64,000 bases of DNA from Xenorhabdus doucetiae (GCF_000968195.1 NZ_FO704550.1:2852001-2916000), one strand, 5' to 3'; positions 27,223 through 40,120 are shown, counted from the stretch's first letter. Translations and numbers: made by a program. Notes: generated by a model not told the origin, from the sequence alone.

Positions 27223-27298
27223 TGGTGGGCGATACCAGATTCGAACTGATGACCCCCTCCTTGTAAGGGAGATGCTCTACCAACTGAGCTAATCGCCC
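27223..27298 (-). tRNA. tRNA-Val (UAC)
   Basis: First tRNA of the leftward array, 18 bp downstream of a near-consensus promoter -10. Encoded CCA. The gene order resembles the E. coli valU-valX-valY-lysV array beside gltX, here with one extra Lys and one extra Val. Confidence 0.97.
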
Positions 27299-27315
27299 CG
27301 TCGTGATGGAGTCGC

Positions 27316-27343
27316 ATTATAGGGATAGTTCGAGGTGAGTCAA
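27316..27343 (-). promoter_or_regulatory. Stable-RNA promoter for the Val/Lys tRNA array
   Basis: On the minus strand TTGACT, a 16-bp spacer and a perfect TATAAT are followed by a GCGACTCC discriminator. The GC-rich discriminator is typical of ppGpp-controlled tRNA promoters. It lies between divergent gltX and the first Val tRNA. Confidence 0.85.
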
Positions 27344-27535
27344 CGCTTTTTATTACTAAAACAACCGTTCGTCGTAAAATTAAACAGAATGAAACAATTA
27401 TAATCACGGCAGGGTATCAATTGGTCAACCTATTTTGGCTTTTCTCAATAACCCACCGTTAACGCCATTGAGGAATTGAAGTGCAGTGATAAAATGCCCT
27501 CCTTATTAAGAGAAAGGTAATTAAGGCAATTCCTG

Positions 27536-28951
27536 ATGAGTAAAATTAAAACCCGTTTTGCACCAAGTCCTACCGGCTATCTGCATGTTGGTGGTGCGCG
27601 TACTGCGCTTTATTCCTGGTTATACAGTCGCCACAATAAAGGTGAATTTGTTCTTCGCATCGAAGATACCGATCTGGAACGTTCCACGCAAGAAGCCATT
27701 GACGCAATTATGGACGGAATGAACTGGTTAAATCTGAATTGGGATGAAGGCCCTTATTATCAGACTAAACGTTTCGACCGTTACAACCACGTTATTGATA
27801 ACATGTTGGCGCAAGGCACGGCTTACCGCTGCTATTGTTCTAAAGAGCATTTGGAACAACTGCGTGAAACTCAGATGGCGAAGGGTGAAAAGCCACGTTA
27901 TGACGGACGATGCCGTGATAGCGAGTGCCAGCACAGCCACGATGAGCCACATGTTGTCCGTTTCCGCAACCCACAAGAAGGTTCTGTTATTTTTAATGAC
28001 AGCATCCGTGGCCCGATTGAATTCAGCAACCAAGAGCTGGATGATTTGATCATTCGCCGTACCGACGGTTCACCAACGTATAATTTCTGTGTGGTTATTG
28101 ATGATTGGGATATGGAAATCACCCACGTTATTCGTGGTGAAGACCATATCAACAACACGCCGCGTCAGATCAATATCCTGAAAGCGCTTGGCGCTCCTGT
28201 TCCGGAATATGCCCATGTTTCGATGATCCTCGGCGACGATGGTAAAAAGCTATCCAAACGTCACGGCGCTGTCAGTGTCATGCAGTACCGTGATGAAGGT
28301 TATCTGCCAGAGGCGCTATTGAACTATCTGGTTCGTCTGGGCTGGTCACATGGCGATCAGGAAATTTTCAGCGTTGAAGAAATGACTGAACTGTTTGACC
28401 TTGATGCGATCAGTAAATCCGCCAGTGCATTCAATACGGAAAAACTGCAATGGCTGAACCATCATTACATCAATACCCTGCCGGCAGAGAAAGTGGCAGT
28501 ACATTTAGCGTGGCATATTGAACAGCAAGGGATTGATACCCGCACTGGCCCGGAATTGGTTGATTTGATCAAACTGCTGGGTGAGCGCTGCAAGACGCTG
28601 AAAGAGATGGCGGGATCTTGTCGTTATTTCTATGAAGAGTTCGCTGAGTTTGATGCCGATGCGGCGAAAAAACATCTGCGCCCAGTTGCCCGCCAGCCAT
28701 TGGAAGTTGCCCGTGCGAAACTGGCCGCGCTGACTGAATGGACACCAGAGAATATCCATCACGCGATTCAAGCGACGGCTGACGAGCTGGAAGTTGGCAT
28801 GGGTAAAGTCGGTATGCCACTGCGTGTTGCGGTAACCGGTGCAGGCCAGTCTCCGAGTGTGGATGTCACCATCCATGCGATTAACCAGGCACGTTCACTG
28901 TCTCGTATTGATAAGGCGCTGGCTTATATTGCGCAGCGTGAGGCACAATAA
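27536..28951 (+). CDS. gltX: Glutamate--tRNA ligase GltX
   Basis: A 471-residue class I aminoacyl-tRNA synthetase, the exact length of the E. coli enzyme. It charges tRNA-Glu in the cytoplasm. The HIGH-type motif is [16 protein letters not shown], the KMSKS-type motif is KKLSKRHG. The zinc-binding segment includes CYCSKEHL and [10 protein letters not shown] (residues ~98-127). It is divergent from the Val/Lys tRNA array, the conserved enterobacterial arrangement, and is followed by its own terminator. Confidence 0.98.
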   Translation: MSKIKTRFAPSPTGYLHVGGARTALYSWLYSRHNKGEFVLRIEDTDLERSTQEAIDAIMDGMNWLNLNWDEGPYYQTKRFDRYNHVIDNMLAQGTAYRCYCSKEHLEQLRETQMAKGEKPRYDGRCRDSECQHSHDEPHVVRFRNPQEGSVIFNDSIRGPIEFSNQELDDLIIRRTDGSPTYNFCVVIDDWDMEITHVIRGEDHINNTPRQINILKALGAPVPEYAHVSMILGDDGKKLSKRHGAVSVMQYRDEGYLPEALLNYLVRLGWSHGDQEIFSVEEMTELFDLDAISKSASAFNTEKLQWLNHHYINTLPAEKVAVHLAWHIEQQGIDTRTGPELVDLIKLLGERCKTLKEMAGSCRYFYEEFAEFDADAAKKHLRPVARQPLEVARAKLAALTEWTPENIHHAIQATADELEVGMGKVGMPLRVAVTGAGQSPSVDVTIHAINQARSLSRIDKALAYIAQREAQ

Positions 28952-29026
28952 ATCGTTATTTAGAGATGTTGTTACCGTCAGATGTTGTTACCGTCAATAG
29001 TATGGCGTGAATAACAGGAATAATAG

Positions 29027-29059
29027 AGGCACGCAATTGATTGTCGTGCCTTTATTTTT
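29027..29059 (+). terminator. Rho-independent terminator of gltX
   Basis: AGGCACG and CGTGCCT form a 7-bp stem around an AATTGATTGT-like loop, followed by TTTATTTTT, about 75 bp after the gltX stop. Confidence 0.8.
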
Positions 29060-29121
29060 GCGCTCAAAATGGGTCATTGATGGCTTTTTCAACGCTTACA
29101 CCGAGAATATTAATGAATTCA

Positions 29122-29150
29122 TTGACAGAATTCTCTGGGTTGCATATGAT
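29122..29150 (+). promoter_or_regulatory. Promoter of the two Ala tRNA genes
   Basis: A perfect TTGACA, a 17-bp spacer and TATGAT lie 28 bp before the first Ala tRNA, with a C-rich discriminator after the -10, as expected for stable-RNA promoters. Confidence 0.85.
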
Positions 29151-29177
29151 TCGCCCCGTTCCACAGGATTTTGATTT

Positions 29178-29253
<76 letters not shown>

Positions 29254-29306
29254 AATAGGTGTGATTTCCAGTCAGTATTTGGTCTTCAAAACCTGAACCC
29301 ACTCGT

Positions 29307-29382
<76 letters not shown>

Positions 29383-29390
29383 AAATTCAG

Positions 29391-29425
29391 AAATCCCTGA
29401 AGACGCAAGTTTTCAGGGATTTTTT
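29391..29425 (+). terminator. Terminator of the Ala tRNA operon
   Basis: AAATCCCTGAA pairs with TTCAGGGATTT around a GACGCAAGTT-type loop, followed by a T-run. It starts 8 bp after the second tRNA. Confidence 0.88.
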
Positions 29426-29452
29426 CTTATAGATCGGCTATAAATAGCAATA

Positions 29453-30205
29453 CTACTGTGCCGTATAACCACCATCCACCGCGTAGAAAGCGCCCGTCGT
29501 AAATGAGCTTTCCTCTGACAGTAAAAATGCCACTGTTTTTGCGACTTCGTCTCTGGTTGCCATACGTTTCATTGGGTGACTCTTTGCCATCCATTCCCGA
29601 ACTTCTGCGGGTAGTGTTTGCATATGCGGCGTATCAACATAACCGGGTCCAACGGCATTAATGCGAACCCCTTTATCTGCAAATTCCAGGGCAACGGAAC
29701 GCGTCAGGCCAAGCACACCATGTTTGGCGGTCGTGTAAGGTGCAATGCCAGGAATACCCACAATTCCATTAGAGGAAGACAGGTTAACAATCGCCCCGCC
29801 TCCGCTTTGAATGATCGCCGGAATACCATATTTCAAGCCGAAAAAGGTGCCGCTGAGATCGGTATTAATCACATCATTCCAATCATCAATGGAATAGTCA
29901 CAAATATTGATACCATGCGGCCCGGTAATGCCTGCATTATTGACCAACAGATGTAATCCACCACATTGCTTGACGGTATTGTCAATCAATGCCTTGACTG
30001 AAAGGTGATCCCTGACATCGGCTTCCATCGGGATCACACACTGCTCCGTGGGATCGATTCGCCTTGCTGTTTGTTTGGCACGGGAAAATTGACGTCCCGT
30101 AATAATGACCGTCGCTCCCCGATGGAATAATTCTTCCGCAATACCTTCGCCAACGCCGGTTGTCGCTCCCGTGACAATCGCAATTTTCCCGTCAAAATAG
30201 CCCAT
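29453..30205 (-). CDS. Classical SDR-family oxidoreductase
   Basis: A 250-residue short-chain dehydrogenase. The cofactor motif is VTGATTGVGEGIAE, followed by NNAGITG, the catalytic serine in NLSSSNGIVG and the YTTAKHG motif. The C-terminus GAFYAVDGGYTAQ is typical. An R in TGRQFSR after strand 2 suggests NADP(H). A good AAAAGGAGA site precedes the ATG. It is a lone gene between the Ala tRNAs and nupC, and the substrate cannot be deduced. Insertions between conserved core genes are common in these genomes, so it may be an acquired gene. Confidence 0.85.
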   Translation of the reverse strand: MGYFDGKIAIVTGATTGVGEGIAEELFHRGATVIITGRQFSRAKQTARRIDPTEQCVIPMEADVRDHLSVKALIDNTVKQCGGLHLLVNNAGITGPHGINICDYSIDDWNDVINTDLSGTFFGLKYGIPAIIQSGGGAIVNLSSSNGIVGIPGIAPYTTAKHGVLGLTRSVALEFADKGVRINAVGPGYVDTPHMQTLPAEVREWMAKSHPMKRMATRDEVAKTVAFLLSEESSFTTGAFYAVDGGYTAQ

Positions 30206-30232
30206 TATGAATCTCCTTTTAGCCTGATAAAT

Positions 30233-30268
30233 ATAAAAAAAGTGGCATCTGCCAAGATGCCACTTTCG
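30233..30268 (-). terminator. Rho-independent terminator of nupC
   Basis: On the minus strand AAAGTGGCATCT and AGATGCCACTTT form a 12-bp stem with a 4-nt loop, followed by a run of T. It lies 33 bp after the nupC stop. Confidence 0.9.
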
Positions 30269-30300
30269 ATTGTTGTTATCAAATCCAACGATGAAATCGA

Positions 30301-31491
30301 TTAGAAGCTCAAAATCAATCCGGTAATGGCTGCGGACAGGAAGCTTACCAGCGTTGAACCAAACAGCAGTTTCAGACCAAAACGTGCAACCGTATTACCC
30401 TGTTTTTCATCCAACCCTTTAATGGCACCGGCAACAATCCCGATGGATGAGAAGTTAGCGAAAGAAACCAAAAATACTGACAGGATTCCTTTCGAATGTT
30501 CACTCAGTTGACCCGCAATTTCTTGCAGGCTCTGCATCGCCACAAATTCATTGGAAACCATCTTGGTCGCCATGATACTGCCGACTTTCAGTGCTTCATC
30601 ACTTGGAATGCCAATGATCCAGGCAAACGGATAGAACACATATCCCATGCACTCTTGGAACGTGATCCCAAATACCAGATGGAAAATGGCATTAATTCCC
30701 GCGATCAGGGCAATAAAACCGATCAACATCGCAGAAACAATCAACGCTACCTTGAAACCTGCCAGGATATATTCACCCAGCATTTCAAAGAAACTTTGCC
30801 CCTCATGGAGGTTGCTCATCTGGATGTCTTCTTCACTCTCAACAGAGTAAGGATTGATGAGCGACAAGATGATAAAGGTACTGAACATATTGAGGATCAG
30901 TGCCGCGACCACATATTTTGCATCCAGCATGGTCATGTAAGCACCGACAATCGACATAGATACCGTGGACATTGCGGTTGCTGCCATCGTATACATCCGG
31001 CGCTCAGACATTTTTCCCAGCACATTCTTGTAAGCAATAAAGTTTTCTGATTGCCCCAGAACCAACGAACTCACCGCATTAAATGATTCCAGTTTACCCA
31101 TGCCGTTGATTTTAGACAGGACTGTACCTATCGCACGAATGATAATCGGCAGCACTTTGATGTGTTGCAAAATACCAATCAGGGCAGAAATAAAGATGAT
31201 AGGACACAAAACATTCAGGAAGAAAAAGGCCAGATTCGCTTCCATCATGCCACCGAACACAAAGCTGGTGCCTTTTGCTGCATAAGACAACAGTTGGACA
31301 AATAAAGCGTCAAATCCTTTAACTATCCCTAAACCTACGTTAGAGTTCAGGAAGAACCAAGCCAGTAAGAGTTCGATGATAAGCAACTGAACAATATAAC
31401 GAATTCTAATACCCTTCCGGTTATTACTGGCTAAAACCGCCAGGCCGCCAATCACGACCAAGGCGAGGAAAAAATGAAAAATATGAGACAT
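30301..31491 (-). CDS. nupC: Nucleoside:H+ symporter NupC
   Basis: A 396-residue concentrative nucleoside transporter of the inner membrane, close to the 400 residues of E. coli NupC. It imports pyrimidine nucleosides and adenosine with protons. The family hallmarks [15 protein letters not shown] and [19 protein letters not shown] are present, together with the [17 protein letters not shown] segment. I use ATG 31491 (GGAG upstream) rather than the in-frame start at 31512. It neighbours gltX and the Ala tRNAs as in other enterobacteria. Confidence 0.95.
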   Translation of the reverse strand: MSHIFHFFLALVVIGGLAVLASNNRKGIRIRYIVQLLIIELLLAWFFLNSNVGLGIVKGFDALFVQLLSYAAKGTSFVFGGMMEANLAFFFLNVLCPIIFISALIGILQHIKVLPIIIRAIGTVLSKINGMGKLESFNAVSSLVLGQSENFIAYKNVLGKMSERRMYTMAATAMSTVSMSIVGAYMTMLDAKYVVAALILNMFSTFIILSLINPYSVESEEDIQMSNLHEGQSFFEMLGEYILAGFKVALIVSAMLIGFIALIAGINAIFHLVFGITFQECMGYVFYPFAWIIGIPSDEALKVGSIMATKMVSNEFVAMQSLQEIAGQLSEHSKGILSVFLVSFANFSSIGIVAGAIKGLDEKQGNTVARFGLKLLFGSTLVSFLSAAITGLILSF

Positions 31492-31560
31492 AAAGACGCG
31501 CTCCAAACACAATTCTGTGCAAATTTATCATGTATTTTATGTAACACATGATAGTAAAGT

Positions 31561-31576
31561 TTGATCATTATCACAT
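31561..31576 (-). promoter_or_regulatory. CRP-like site upstream of nupC
   Basis: On the minus strand TGTGATAATGATCAAA fits TGTGA-N6-TCACA with one mismatch in ten conserved positions, 70-85 bp before nupC. In E. coli nupC is controlled by CRP and CytR, so a CRP site here is expected. Confidence 0.6.
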
Positions 31577-31660
31577 TAATTTACTATTTGAGCGGTTATA
31601 AATTCCCGTTTAGCCAACTCGATCACACTTTAATAATCGCCTCTTTAAGTGGAGCGCGTA

Positions 31661-33685
<2,025 letters not shown>

Positions 33686-33695
33686 TTACCAGAGA

Positions 33696-33721
33696 TGAAA
33701 AACCCCCGACTGGCGGGGGTT
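33696..33721 (-). terminator. Terminator between zipA and ligA
   Basis: On the minus strand AACCCCCG and CGGGGGTT pair around a short loop and are followed by TTTTTC. It separates zipA from ligA, so ligA probably also has its own promoter or depends on read-through. Confidence 0.85.
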
Positions 33722-33740
33722 CAATACTAAAAAGAGGGGA

Positions 33741-34655
33741 TTATACACCGACATTGAGCGTATTGCGGATACGCGCCTTATAGAGTTCGATCATCTGTGG
33801 TGTCAGCATCTTGCGCTCACCATCCAGAACCACGCCTCCCACATCGGCGGCGATACGCTGTGCCGCCTGCAACATCAGTTTAAAATTCTGATTGGAATCG
33901 CCATATGAAGGCACAAGCATAAACATGGAAACACCAGGGGTAGTAAAATCCGCCATTCGCTCTGGATCAAACGAACCCGGTTTTACCATATTAGCTAAAC
34001 TGAACAATACCGCCCCGCTACCCGATGGGTTCAGGTGACGATGAAAAATATTCATCTCACCAAACCGGAAGCCTGCCTGCAAAATACTCTGGAGCAAGAC
34101 TTCGCCGTTCAGTTCTTGCCCGTGATGAGCGGCAACATGCAATACCAACACGGTTTCTTTTTTGGCCTGTTCAGATTCAGACAATGCTTCACTTTCCGCT
34201 GCCTTTGACTGCCCTTCCACAACCTCAGAACCTGACTCAGCTTCCCCGGCTGTTTTCAATTCAGCGGGGTCAACCGAGTCGAACAACCCAAGTTGCGGTT
34301 CTTCCTGTTGATCATCGGCATCTTTCACTGTGACGTCGGATACATCAGATTGATGCCTTGCAAGTAAAGGATCTGAGCCATCATCAGGCACACGACGCTC
34401 GATAACAGGCTCTGCACGATGTTCAGTATGCGGTTTAACCGACTCCTGCACATTCGATTTAGGCGTATTATCAAACAGTTCATCGCCACCATTATCCTCT
34501 GGCTCTTCCTGACGCCCCTGTTTATGACGTTTAACTGGGCGATCACGAAAGAGTGATGAACGCTCTTTACGGCTGGTCCACAACCCATGTAATAGCAAAG
34601 CTATTATGGCTATCGCACCAACAACGATTAATATCAGACGCAAATCCTGCATCAT
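33741..34655 (-). CDS. zipA: Cell division protein ZipA
   Basis: A 304-residue inner-membrane protein that tethers FtsZ at the septum. The N-terminal anchor [19 protein letters not shown] is followed by the basic [13 protein letters not shown] segment, an acidic Gln/Glu/Ser-rich linker (~45-165), and the C-terminal FtsZ-binding domain starting [17 protein letters not shown]. The linker is acidic and Ser/Glu-rich rather than Pro/Gln-rich as in E. coli. It is divergent from cysZ, as is usual. Confidence 0.96.
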   Translation of the reverse strand: MMQDLRLILIVVGAIAIIALLLHGLWTSRKERSSLFRDRPVKRHKQGRQEEPEDNGGDELFDNTPKSNVQESVKPHTEHRAEPVIERRVPDDGSDPLLARHQSDVSDVTVKDADDQQEEPQLGLFDSVDPAELKTAGEAESGSEVVEGQSKAAESEALSESEQAKKETVLVLHVAAHHGQELNGEVLLQSILQAGFRFGEMNIFHRHLNPSGSGAVLFSLANMVKPGSFDPERMADFTTPGVSMFMLVPSYGDSNQNFKLMLQAAQRIAADVGGVVLDGERKMLTPQMIELYKARIRNTLNVGV

Positions 34656-34875
34656 TGCTATCTCTGTTGTTTAAATTAATTGCCACCACGGCGGAATATT
34701 CTTTAGATAAGAGTATTTGTCAAATAAGACAAGTGCAAGTCTCTACCTGCTTTTCTTATCATAAAGCGATATTCCCTCTGTTTTTTCGGATGTTTTTTAC
34801 CCACAAAACCACTGGTCAGTAGAAAATCCTGCCTATATCATACCGTCTCAATCATCTGGGAGAGAATAAGAAAAT

Positions 34876-35652
34876 ATGACGAATTCGACAAAGTCGCCAA
34901 AACATTCAAGCGGATTTCACTATATTGCACAAGGCTGGCAACTGATAACCCGCCCCGGCATTAAGAGATTCGTTCTATTACCTTTATTGGCCAATATCTT
35001 ATTGCTAGGTGGTTCATTCTGGTGGCTATATCATAAACTGGATGGCTGGATACAATGGACCCTCGATAAAATACCCGACTGGATGCAGTGGTTAAGCTAT
35101 TTAATTTGGCCATTTGCAGTTATTTCCATCTTATTGGTTTTTACCTATTTTTTCAGCACACTCGCGAATTTTATCGCTTCACCCTTTAATGGATTGCTGG
35201 CAGAAAAACTGGAGGCCGACCTGACAGGCATTCCGGCACCCGATACTGGTATGGTCGATTTGCTCAAAGACACGCCCCGTATTCTAAAACGTGAAATAGT
35301 GAAAATTCTTTACTATATTCCGCGGGCACTCATCCTGTTGTTACTTTATTTCATTCCCGGAATAGGCCAAACCATCGCGCCTATCCTTTGGTTTATTTTC
35401 AGTGCCTGGATGCTGGCAATCCAATATTGTGATTATCCCTTTGATAACCATAAAGTCAGTTTTACCGCCATGCGCAATACCTTGCGCCAAAACAAAATAG
35501 ATAACCTGCAATTCGGCGCAGCAGTGAGCATTTTAACCATGATCCCTGTCGTGAATCTGTTCATTATGCCCGTTGCGGTTTGTGGAGCAACGGCGATGTG
35601 GGTTGATCGTTACCGTGCTCAACACGCTCTCAATCGCAGGTCATCAAGCTGA
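34876..35652 (+). CDS. cysZ: Sulfate transporter CysZ
   Basis: A 258-residue inner-membrane protein with four main hydrophobic segments, matching CysZ (E. coli 253). It imports sulfate for cysteine synthesis. The N-terminal [25 protein letters not shown] and [19 protein letters not shown] segments are family-typical. GGGAGAGAATAAG lies before the ATG. It is followed by a terminator and then cysK, the conserved zipA-cysZ-cysK order. Confidence 0.95.
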   Translation: MTNSTKSPKHSSGFHYIAQGWQLITRPGIKRFVLLPLLANILLLGGSFWWLYHKLDGWIQWTLDKIPDWMQWLSYLIWPFAVISILLVFTYFFSTLANFIASPFNGLLAEKLEADLTGIPAPDTGMVDLLKDTPRILKREIVKILYYIPRALILLLLYFIPGIGQTIAPILWFIFSAWMLAIQYCDYPFDNHKVSFTAMRNTLRQNKIDNLQFGAAVSILTMIPVVNLFIMPVAVCGATAMWVDRYRAQHALNRRSSS

Positions 35653-35691
35653 TTTAATCTTCGGCTTACCCTCTTTTTCCTGCCACAACAA

Positions 35692-35730
35692 CAAAGCCCC
35701 TGACATTTTTATCCTCTGTCAGGGGCTTTG
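35692..35730 (+). terminator. Rho-independent terminator of cysZ
   Basis: CAAAGCCCCTGACA and TGTCAGGGGCTTTG form a 14-bp stem with an 11-nt loop, 40 bp after the cysZ stop. The T-rich tail is partly within the stem. Confidence 0.88.
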
Positions 35731-35916
35731 CTTAAAAAGTTATGCCAATCTTAAATCATCCAAACACGATAAAATGACCATCAAATATTCTTTTATATAA
35801 TAAGAATAGACTGAAACCTTATTTCCATAAATAAGATGTTAGCGTATGGTTGAGTTAATGTTTACGGCATTCATTTACGGTATGAGTATTTACGGTATCT
35901 TAGGGGCAATCGAACA

Positions 35917-36870
35917 ATGAGTAAAATTTATGAAGATAATTCGTTGACTATTGGTCACACTCCGCTGGTACGTTTAAAAAATTTCGCCAATGGCCGCATC
36001 TTGGCGAAAGTCGAATCCCGCAATCCCAGTTTCAGTGTCAAATGCCGCATTGGTGCCAATATGATTTGGGACGCTGAAAAACGTGGCATTCTAACCAAAG
36101 ATAAAGCGCTTATCGAGCCGACCAGTGGTAACACAGGGATTGCACTGGCCTATGTTGCAGCCGCCCGTGGTTATAAGTTGACACTAACCATGCCTGAAAC
36201 GATGAGCCTTGAGCGTCGTAAGCTGCTAAAAGCACTGGGCGCAAATTTGGTGCTGACCGAAGGGGCAAAAGGCATGAAAGGCGCCATTGAGAAAGCGAAC
36301 GAAATCCGTGACAGCGATCCTGACCGTTATGTCCTCCTGCAACAATTCAGCAATCCCGCCAACCCTGAAATTCATGAAAAAACCACTGGCCCTGAAATTT
36401 GGGAAGATACTGACGGCGATGTAGACGTTTTCGTTGCTGGTGTAGGAACGGGTGGCACAATCACGGGTGTTGCCCGTTACTTGAAAAATACCCGTGGCAA
36501 GCCAGTGACTATTGTTGCAGTAGAACCCGAAGATTCACCTGTTATCAGTCAAAAATTGGCAGGTGAAGAGCTTAAACCAGGCCCACATAAAATTCAGGGA
36601 ATTGGCGCCGGTTTTATTCCTGATAACTTAGATTTAACATTAGTTGACCGTGTATTTAAAATCAGCAATGAAGAAGCGATTCAAATAGCACGTGAAGTTA
36701 CTGAAAAAGAAGGTATTCTTTCCGGCATTTCTTCCGGTGCTGCGGTTGCCGCAGCCATCAAAATCGCGCAAGAAGAGGCCTATAAAGACAAAAATATCGT
36801 CGTTATCCTGCCTTCTTCAGCGGAACGTTACCTCAGTACGGTCCTGTTTGCTGATTTATCCAGTGAGTAA
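35917..36870 (+). CDS. cysK: Cysteine synthase A CysK
   Basis: A 317-residue PLP enzyme of the O-acetylserine sulfhydrylase family. It makes cysteine from O-acetylserine and sulfide. The PLP lysine is in [13 protein letters not shown], the substrate loop in [12 protein letters not shown], and the phosphate-binding loop in [14 protein letters not shown]. The C-terminal [11 protein letters not shown] is typical of CysK. GGGGCAATC lies upstream of the ATG. It has its own terminator and precedes ptsH as in E. coli. Confidence 0.97.
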   Translation: MSKIYEDNSLTIGHTPLVRLKNFANGRILAKVESRNPSFSVKCRIGANMIWDAEKRGILTKDKALIEPTSGNTGIALAYVAAARGYKLTLTMPETMSLERRKLLKALGANLVLTEGAKGMKGAIEKANEIRDSDPDRYVLLQQFSNPANPEIHEKTTGPEIWEDTDGDVDVFVAGVGTGGTITGVARYLKNTRGKPVTIVAVEPEDSPVISQKLAGEELKPGPHKIQGIGAGFIPDNLDLTLVDRVFKISNEEAIQIAREVTEKEGILSGISSGAAVAAAIKIAQEEAYKDKNIVVILPSSAERYLSTVLFADLSSE

Positions 36871-36903
36871 AAATCGTGCTATAGAATTTTTCACTACCTT
36901 GAC

Positions 36904-36930
36904 AAAAAAGCACCTTCAGGGTGCTTTTTT
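36904..36930 (+). terminator. Rho-independent terminator of cysK
   Basis: AAAAAGCACC and GGTGCTTTTT form a 10-bp stem with a short loop and T-run, 34 bp after the cysK stop. Confidence 0.92.
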
Positions 36931-37141
36931 GTGCATTAGATCAAAGTTTAAAACTTTCCTAGATGATTTATTCAAGTAGCTTTAGTATTTAACCTGTAAT
37001 TATTTTGATGCACGAAATTAATCGCCAAACAGGTGACAAAAGAGTTATTCAATCAGGTCATTATTCGGATAACGTGTATTAACATCAAATCAACAATTGA
37101 GTGCATCAAGTATGTTAATTTTTTGATAATGATTATTATAG

Positions 37142-37202
37142 ACCCAATAAATTTCAAGTCACACTCAACCGAGCAATAACTTGAAAAGCGGAGGGAATAC
37201 GC
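37142..37202. repeat. Degenerate copy of a dispersed palindromic repeat
   Basis: The half TTTCAAGT is mirrored by ACTTGAAA about 30 bp later, and the right flank reads AGCGGAGGGAATACG. This resembles the '...CAACTTGAAxGAxGAxGGGTAT' flank of the repeat seen at 41055. It lies in the cysK-ptsH intergenic region. Confidence 0.4.
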
Positions 37203-37312
37203 TTTATTTCATTATCATTTAAACGGTTGTCCAAGCCGAAGCGAATTCAACAACACTCACTTTTGGATTCGTTTGGCTTATCAACAAATATTTAAGTTAT
37301 TGAGGAAATACT

Positions 37313-37570
37313 ATGTTCCAGCAAGAAGTTACTATTACTGCACCAAACGGCCTCCACACTCGCCCTGCGGCACAATTTGTCAAAGAAGCAAAAGGCTTCG
37401 CTTCTGACATTACCCTGACTTCTGGAGGCAAGTCTGCCAGCGCAAAAAGCCTGTTCAAATTACAAACGCTGGGATTGACTCAAGGTACAGTCGTAACGAT
37501 TGCTGCTGAAGGCGAAGATGAGCAACAGGCGGTTGAACATTTAGTTAAATTGATGGGTGAATTGGAATAA
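37313..37570 (+). CDS. ptsH: Phosphocarrier protein HPr
   Basis: An 85-residue protein, the standard length. It relays phosphate from enzyme I to sugar-specific EIIA proteins in the cytoplasm. H15 is in [10 protein letters not shown], and the regulatory serine is S46 in [24 protein letters not shown] precedes the ATG. It is the first gene of ptsH-ptsI-crr. Confidence 0.98.
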   Translation: MFQQEVTITAPNGLHTRPAAQFVKEAKGFASDITLTSGGKSASAKSLFKLQTLGLTQGTVVTIAAEGEDEQQAVEHLVKLMGELE

Positions 37571-37608
37571 TTGTTCGCTCAATCAAGCCAATCTATTTCA
37601 TTCAGTTT

Positions 37609-37663
37609 ATCCCCAGCATAATAAAATCTGGGGATATTTTGAGCCTCTTTTCTAAAGGCTCAA
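37609..37663 (+). other. Two hairpins between ptsH and ptsI
   Basis: ATCCCCAG/CTGGGGAT (37609-37635) and TTGAGCCT/AGGCTCAA (about 37638-37663) are two perfect 8-bp stems in the 127-bp intergenic gap. The first is followed by ATTTTG. They could attenuate transcription or stabilise the ptsH message, giving more HPr than enzyme I. The expression effect is inference. Confidence 0.55.
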
Positions 37664-37697
37664 TGAAAAGTCACCACCCGCAGTAAGGTCATATAAT

Positions 37698-39425
37698 ATG
37701 ATTTCAGGCATCTTAGTATCACCAGGAATTGCTTTCGGTAAAGCGCTATTACTGAAAGAAGATCCCATCATTATCAATCAGAAAAAAATTATCCCTGAAC
37801 AAGTCGAACCAGAAATTTCCCGCTTTAAGCAAGGCCGCGACAAATCTTCCGCACAATTAGAGATAATCAGAAAAACCGCCGAAAAAAATCTGGGTGCAGA
37901 AAAGGCTGAAATCTTCGAAGGCCATATTATGTTGCTGGAAGATGAAGAGCTGGAGCAGGAAATTATTACGCTGATTAAAAAAAACCTGTCAACAGCAGAT
38001 GCCGCCGTCTATTCTGTGATTGAAGATCAGGCCAAGGCGCTGGAAGAACTGGATGATGAATATTTGAAAGAGCGAGCCGCCGATGTCCGTGATATTGGCA
38101 AGCGCTTACTGAAAAATATTCTGGATATGCCCATTATCGATTTAGGCTCCATTGAAGAAGAAGTCATCTTGGTTGCCAGTGACCTGACCCCATCAGAGAC
38201 CGCCCAGCTCAATCTGGACAAGGTATTGGGCTTTATCACCGATCTTGGCGGCCGAACCTCCCATACTTCCATCATGGCTCGCTCGCTGGAATTACCCGCG
38301 ATTGTGGGGACAACCAATGCGACCAAGCAAATCAAAAATGGCAGTTACCTGATTCTGGATGCGGTTAATAACCACATTTATGTGAACCCATCTGACAACG
38401 AAATCGAGAAACTGAAAACAGCGAAAAACGAGTATCTCACCGAAAAAGCTGAACTGGCGAAGCTAAAAGACTTGCCAGCCATCACCTTGGATGGTCACCA
38501 AGTTGAAGTTTGCGCCAATATCGGTACGGTGCGTGACGTCATGGGTGCTGAACGTAATGGTGCCGAAGGCATCGGTTTATACCGCACTGAATTTCTGTTT
38601 ATGGATCGCGATTCCCTGCCAACCGAAGATGAACAGTTCGAAGCTTATAAAGCGGTTGCCGAAGCCGTAGGGAATCAAGCCATCATTATTCGTACGATGG
38701 ATATCGGTGGTGATAAGGATCTGCCTTACATGGATCTGCCCAAAGAAGAGAACCCCTTCCTCGGCTGGCGCGCGATCCGAATTTGCCTTGACCGTAAAGA
38801 GATCTTACATTCTCAATTACGTGCTATCCTGAGAGCTTCTGCATTTGGTAAACTTCGCATTATGTTCCCAATGATTATTTCTGTTGAAGAAATACGGGAA
38901 TTGAAAGCCGAACTTGCATTACTCAAAGCGCAGTTACGTAATGAAAACAAGGCATTTGATGAATCAATTGAAGTTGGCATCATGGTGGAAACGCCTGCCG
39001 CTGCAACCATTGCTCATCATTTTGCGAAAGAAGTTGACTTTTTTAGTATTGGGACAAACGATCTAACTCAGTATACTCTTGCGGTAGACCGTGGTAATGA
39101 GCTGATTTCTCATCTCTACAACCCAATGTCACCAGCGGTGTTGAGCTTAATCAAGCAGGTGATTGATGCCTCACACGCAGAAGGTAAATGGACAGGCATG
39201 TGTGGAGAACTTGCCGGTGATGAGCGCGCCACGCTGTTGCTCTTGGGCATGGGGTTGGACGAGTTCAGTATGAGTGCAATATCAATTCCACGCATTAAGA
39301 AAATCATCCGTAATACGAATTACGATGATGCAAAGGCACTGGCAGAGCAAGCCTTAACTCAGCCAACCGCACAGGAATTGATGGATTTGGTTGACACCTT
39401 TACCAGAGAAAAAACACTCTGCTAA
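37698..39425 (+). CDS. ptsI: PTS enzyme I
   Basis: A 575-residue protein, the same length as E. coli enzyme I. It takes phosphate from PEP and passes it to HPr. The phospho-histidine lies in [18 protein letters not shown]. The PEP-binding barrel is marked by [28 protein letters not shown] and the catalytic cysteine of [10 protein letters not shown]. It follows ptsH after a 127-bp gap with hairpins and precedes crr by 47 bp. Confidence 0.98.
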   Translation: MISGILVSPGIAFGKALLLKEDPIIINQKKIIPEQVEPEISRFKQGRDKSSAQLEIIRKTAEKNLGAEKAEIFEGHIMLLEDEELEQEIITLIKKNLSTADAAVYSVIEDQAKALEELDDEYLKERAADVRDIGKRLLKNILDMPIIDLGSIEEEVILVASDLTPSETAQLNLDKVLGFITDLGGRTSHTSIMARSLELPAIVGTTNATKQIKNGSYLILDAVNNHIYVNPSDNEIEKLKTAKNEYLTEKAELAKLKDLPAITLDGHQVEVCANIGTVRDVMGAERNGAEGIGLYRTEFLFMDRDSLPTEDEQFEAYKAVAEAVGNQAIIIRTMDIGGDKDLPYMDLPKEENPFLGWRAIRICLDRKEILHSQLRAILRASAFGKLRIMFPMIISVEEIRELKAELALLKAQLRNENKAFDESIEVGIMVETPAAATIAHHFAKEVDFFSIGTNDLTQYTLAVDRGNELISHLYNPMSPAVLSLIKQVIDASHAEGKWTGMCGELAGDERATLLLLGMGLDEFSMSAISIPRIKKIIRNTNYDDAKALAEQALTQPTAQELMDLVDTFTREKTLC

Positions 39426-39472
39426 AAAATTAGCCAGAATACGGTCCCATTAAAACAATTAGGAGAAGATTC

Positions 39473-39982
39473 ATGGGTCTGCTTGATAAATTGAAATCTC
39501 TGGTTTCAGACGATAAAAAAAACAGCGGCAGTATTGAAATTATCGCCCCATTATCAGGTGAAATAGTCAATATCGAAGATGTTCCAGATGTTGTTTTTGC
39601 CGAAAAAATTGTTGGGGATGGTATTGCCATTAAACCCACCGGCAACAAAATTGTCGCGCCAGTTGATGGCACCATCGGTAAAATCTTCGAAACTAATCAC
39701 GCTTTTTCTATCGAATCTGATAGTGGTATTGAGCTATTCGTCCATTTTGGTATTGATACCGTTGAACTGAAAGGCGAAGGTTTTAAACGTATTGCCGAAG
39801 AAGGTCAGCGGGTACAAAAAGGCGATTTGGTTTTAGAGTTTGATCTGGCATTTCTGGAAGAAAGGGCTAAATCAACTTTAACGCCTGTTGTTATTTCTAA
39901 CATGGACGAAATTAAAGAGTTAACTAAAGTCAGTGGATCTGTAACCGTCGGTGAATCCGTCATCATGCGGATCAAAAAATAA
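39473..39982 (+). CDS. crr: PTS glucose-specific enzyme IIA (Crr)
   Basis: A 169-residue soluble EIIA-Glc, the expected length. It phosphorylates EIIBC-Glc and regulates adenylate cyclase and non-PTS permeases. The two active-site histidines are in [11 protein letters not shown] and [16 protein letters not shown]. The N-terminal amphipathic [15 protein letters not shown] is conserved. AGGAGAAG lies before the ATG. It ends the pts operon, followed by terminator hairpins. Confidence 0.98.
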   Translation: MGLLDKLKSLVSDDKKNSGSIEIIAPLSGEIVNIEDVPDVVFAEKIVGDGIAIKPTGNKIVAPVDGTIGKIFETNHAFSIESDSGIELFVHFGIDTVELKGEGFKRIAEEGQRVQKGDLVLEFDLAFLEERAKSTLTPVVISNMDEIKELTKVSGSVTVGESVIMRIKK

Positions 39983-39995
39983 CAGAAAAAATCCC

Positions 39996-40016
39996 TGAGG
40001 AATATTTCCTCTTTTT
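39996..40016 (+). terminator. Rho-independent terminator of crr
   Basis: TGAGGAA and TTCCTC form a short stem followed by TTTTT, 14 bp after the crr stop. It probably works together with the larger hairpin at 40059. Confidence 0.7.
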
Positions 40017-40020
40017 CTGT

Positions 40021-40050
40021 TTCATTGATGATTGTTTCATTGATGATTGT
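40021..40050. repeat. Tandem 15-bp duplication
   Basis: The 15-mer TTCATTGATGATTGT occurs twice in direct tandem, between the two crr hairpins. It looks like a recent slippage duplication with no evident function. Confidence 0.8.
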
Positions 40051-40058
40051 GCGTAAAT

Positions 40059-40116
40059 CGCCACTGTTTTATCCGGCTGAAAAATAAAATGTCTGATAAA
40101 ACAGGGCGATTTTTTA
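40059..40116 (+). terminator. Second, larger terminator hairpin after crr
   Basis: CGCCACTGTTTTATC pairs with GATAAAACAGGGCG (one bulged A) and is followed by ATTTTTTAT. It separates crr from the convergent dehydrogenase gene. Confidence 0.75.
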
Positions 40117-40120
40117 TGGA

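Noticed and set aside
27081..27407. 108-residue leftward reading frame across tRNA genes
   Set aside because: It lies over two Val tRNA genes and their promoter and is an artefact of tRNA repeats.
30496..31050. 184-residue plus-strand frame inside nupC
   Set aside because: Antisense shadow of nupC; His/Arg/Gln-rich composition typical of non-coding translation.
37125..37143. Fur-box-like sequence GATAATGATTATTATAGAC upstream of ptsH
   Set aside because: Only 14 of 19 positions match the consensus, the second half is poor, and ptsH is not a known Fur target. AT-rich DNA makes chance matches likely.
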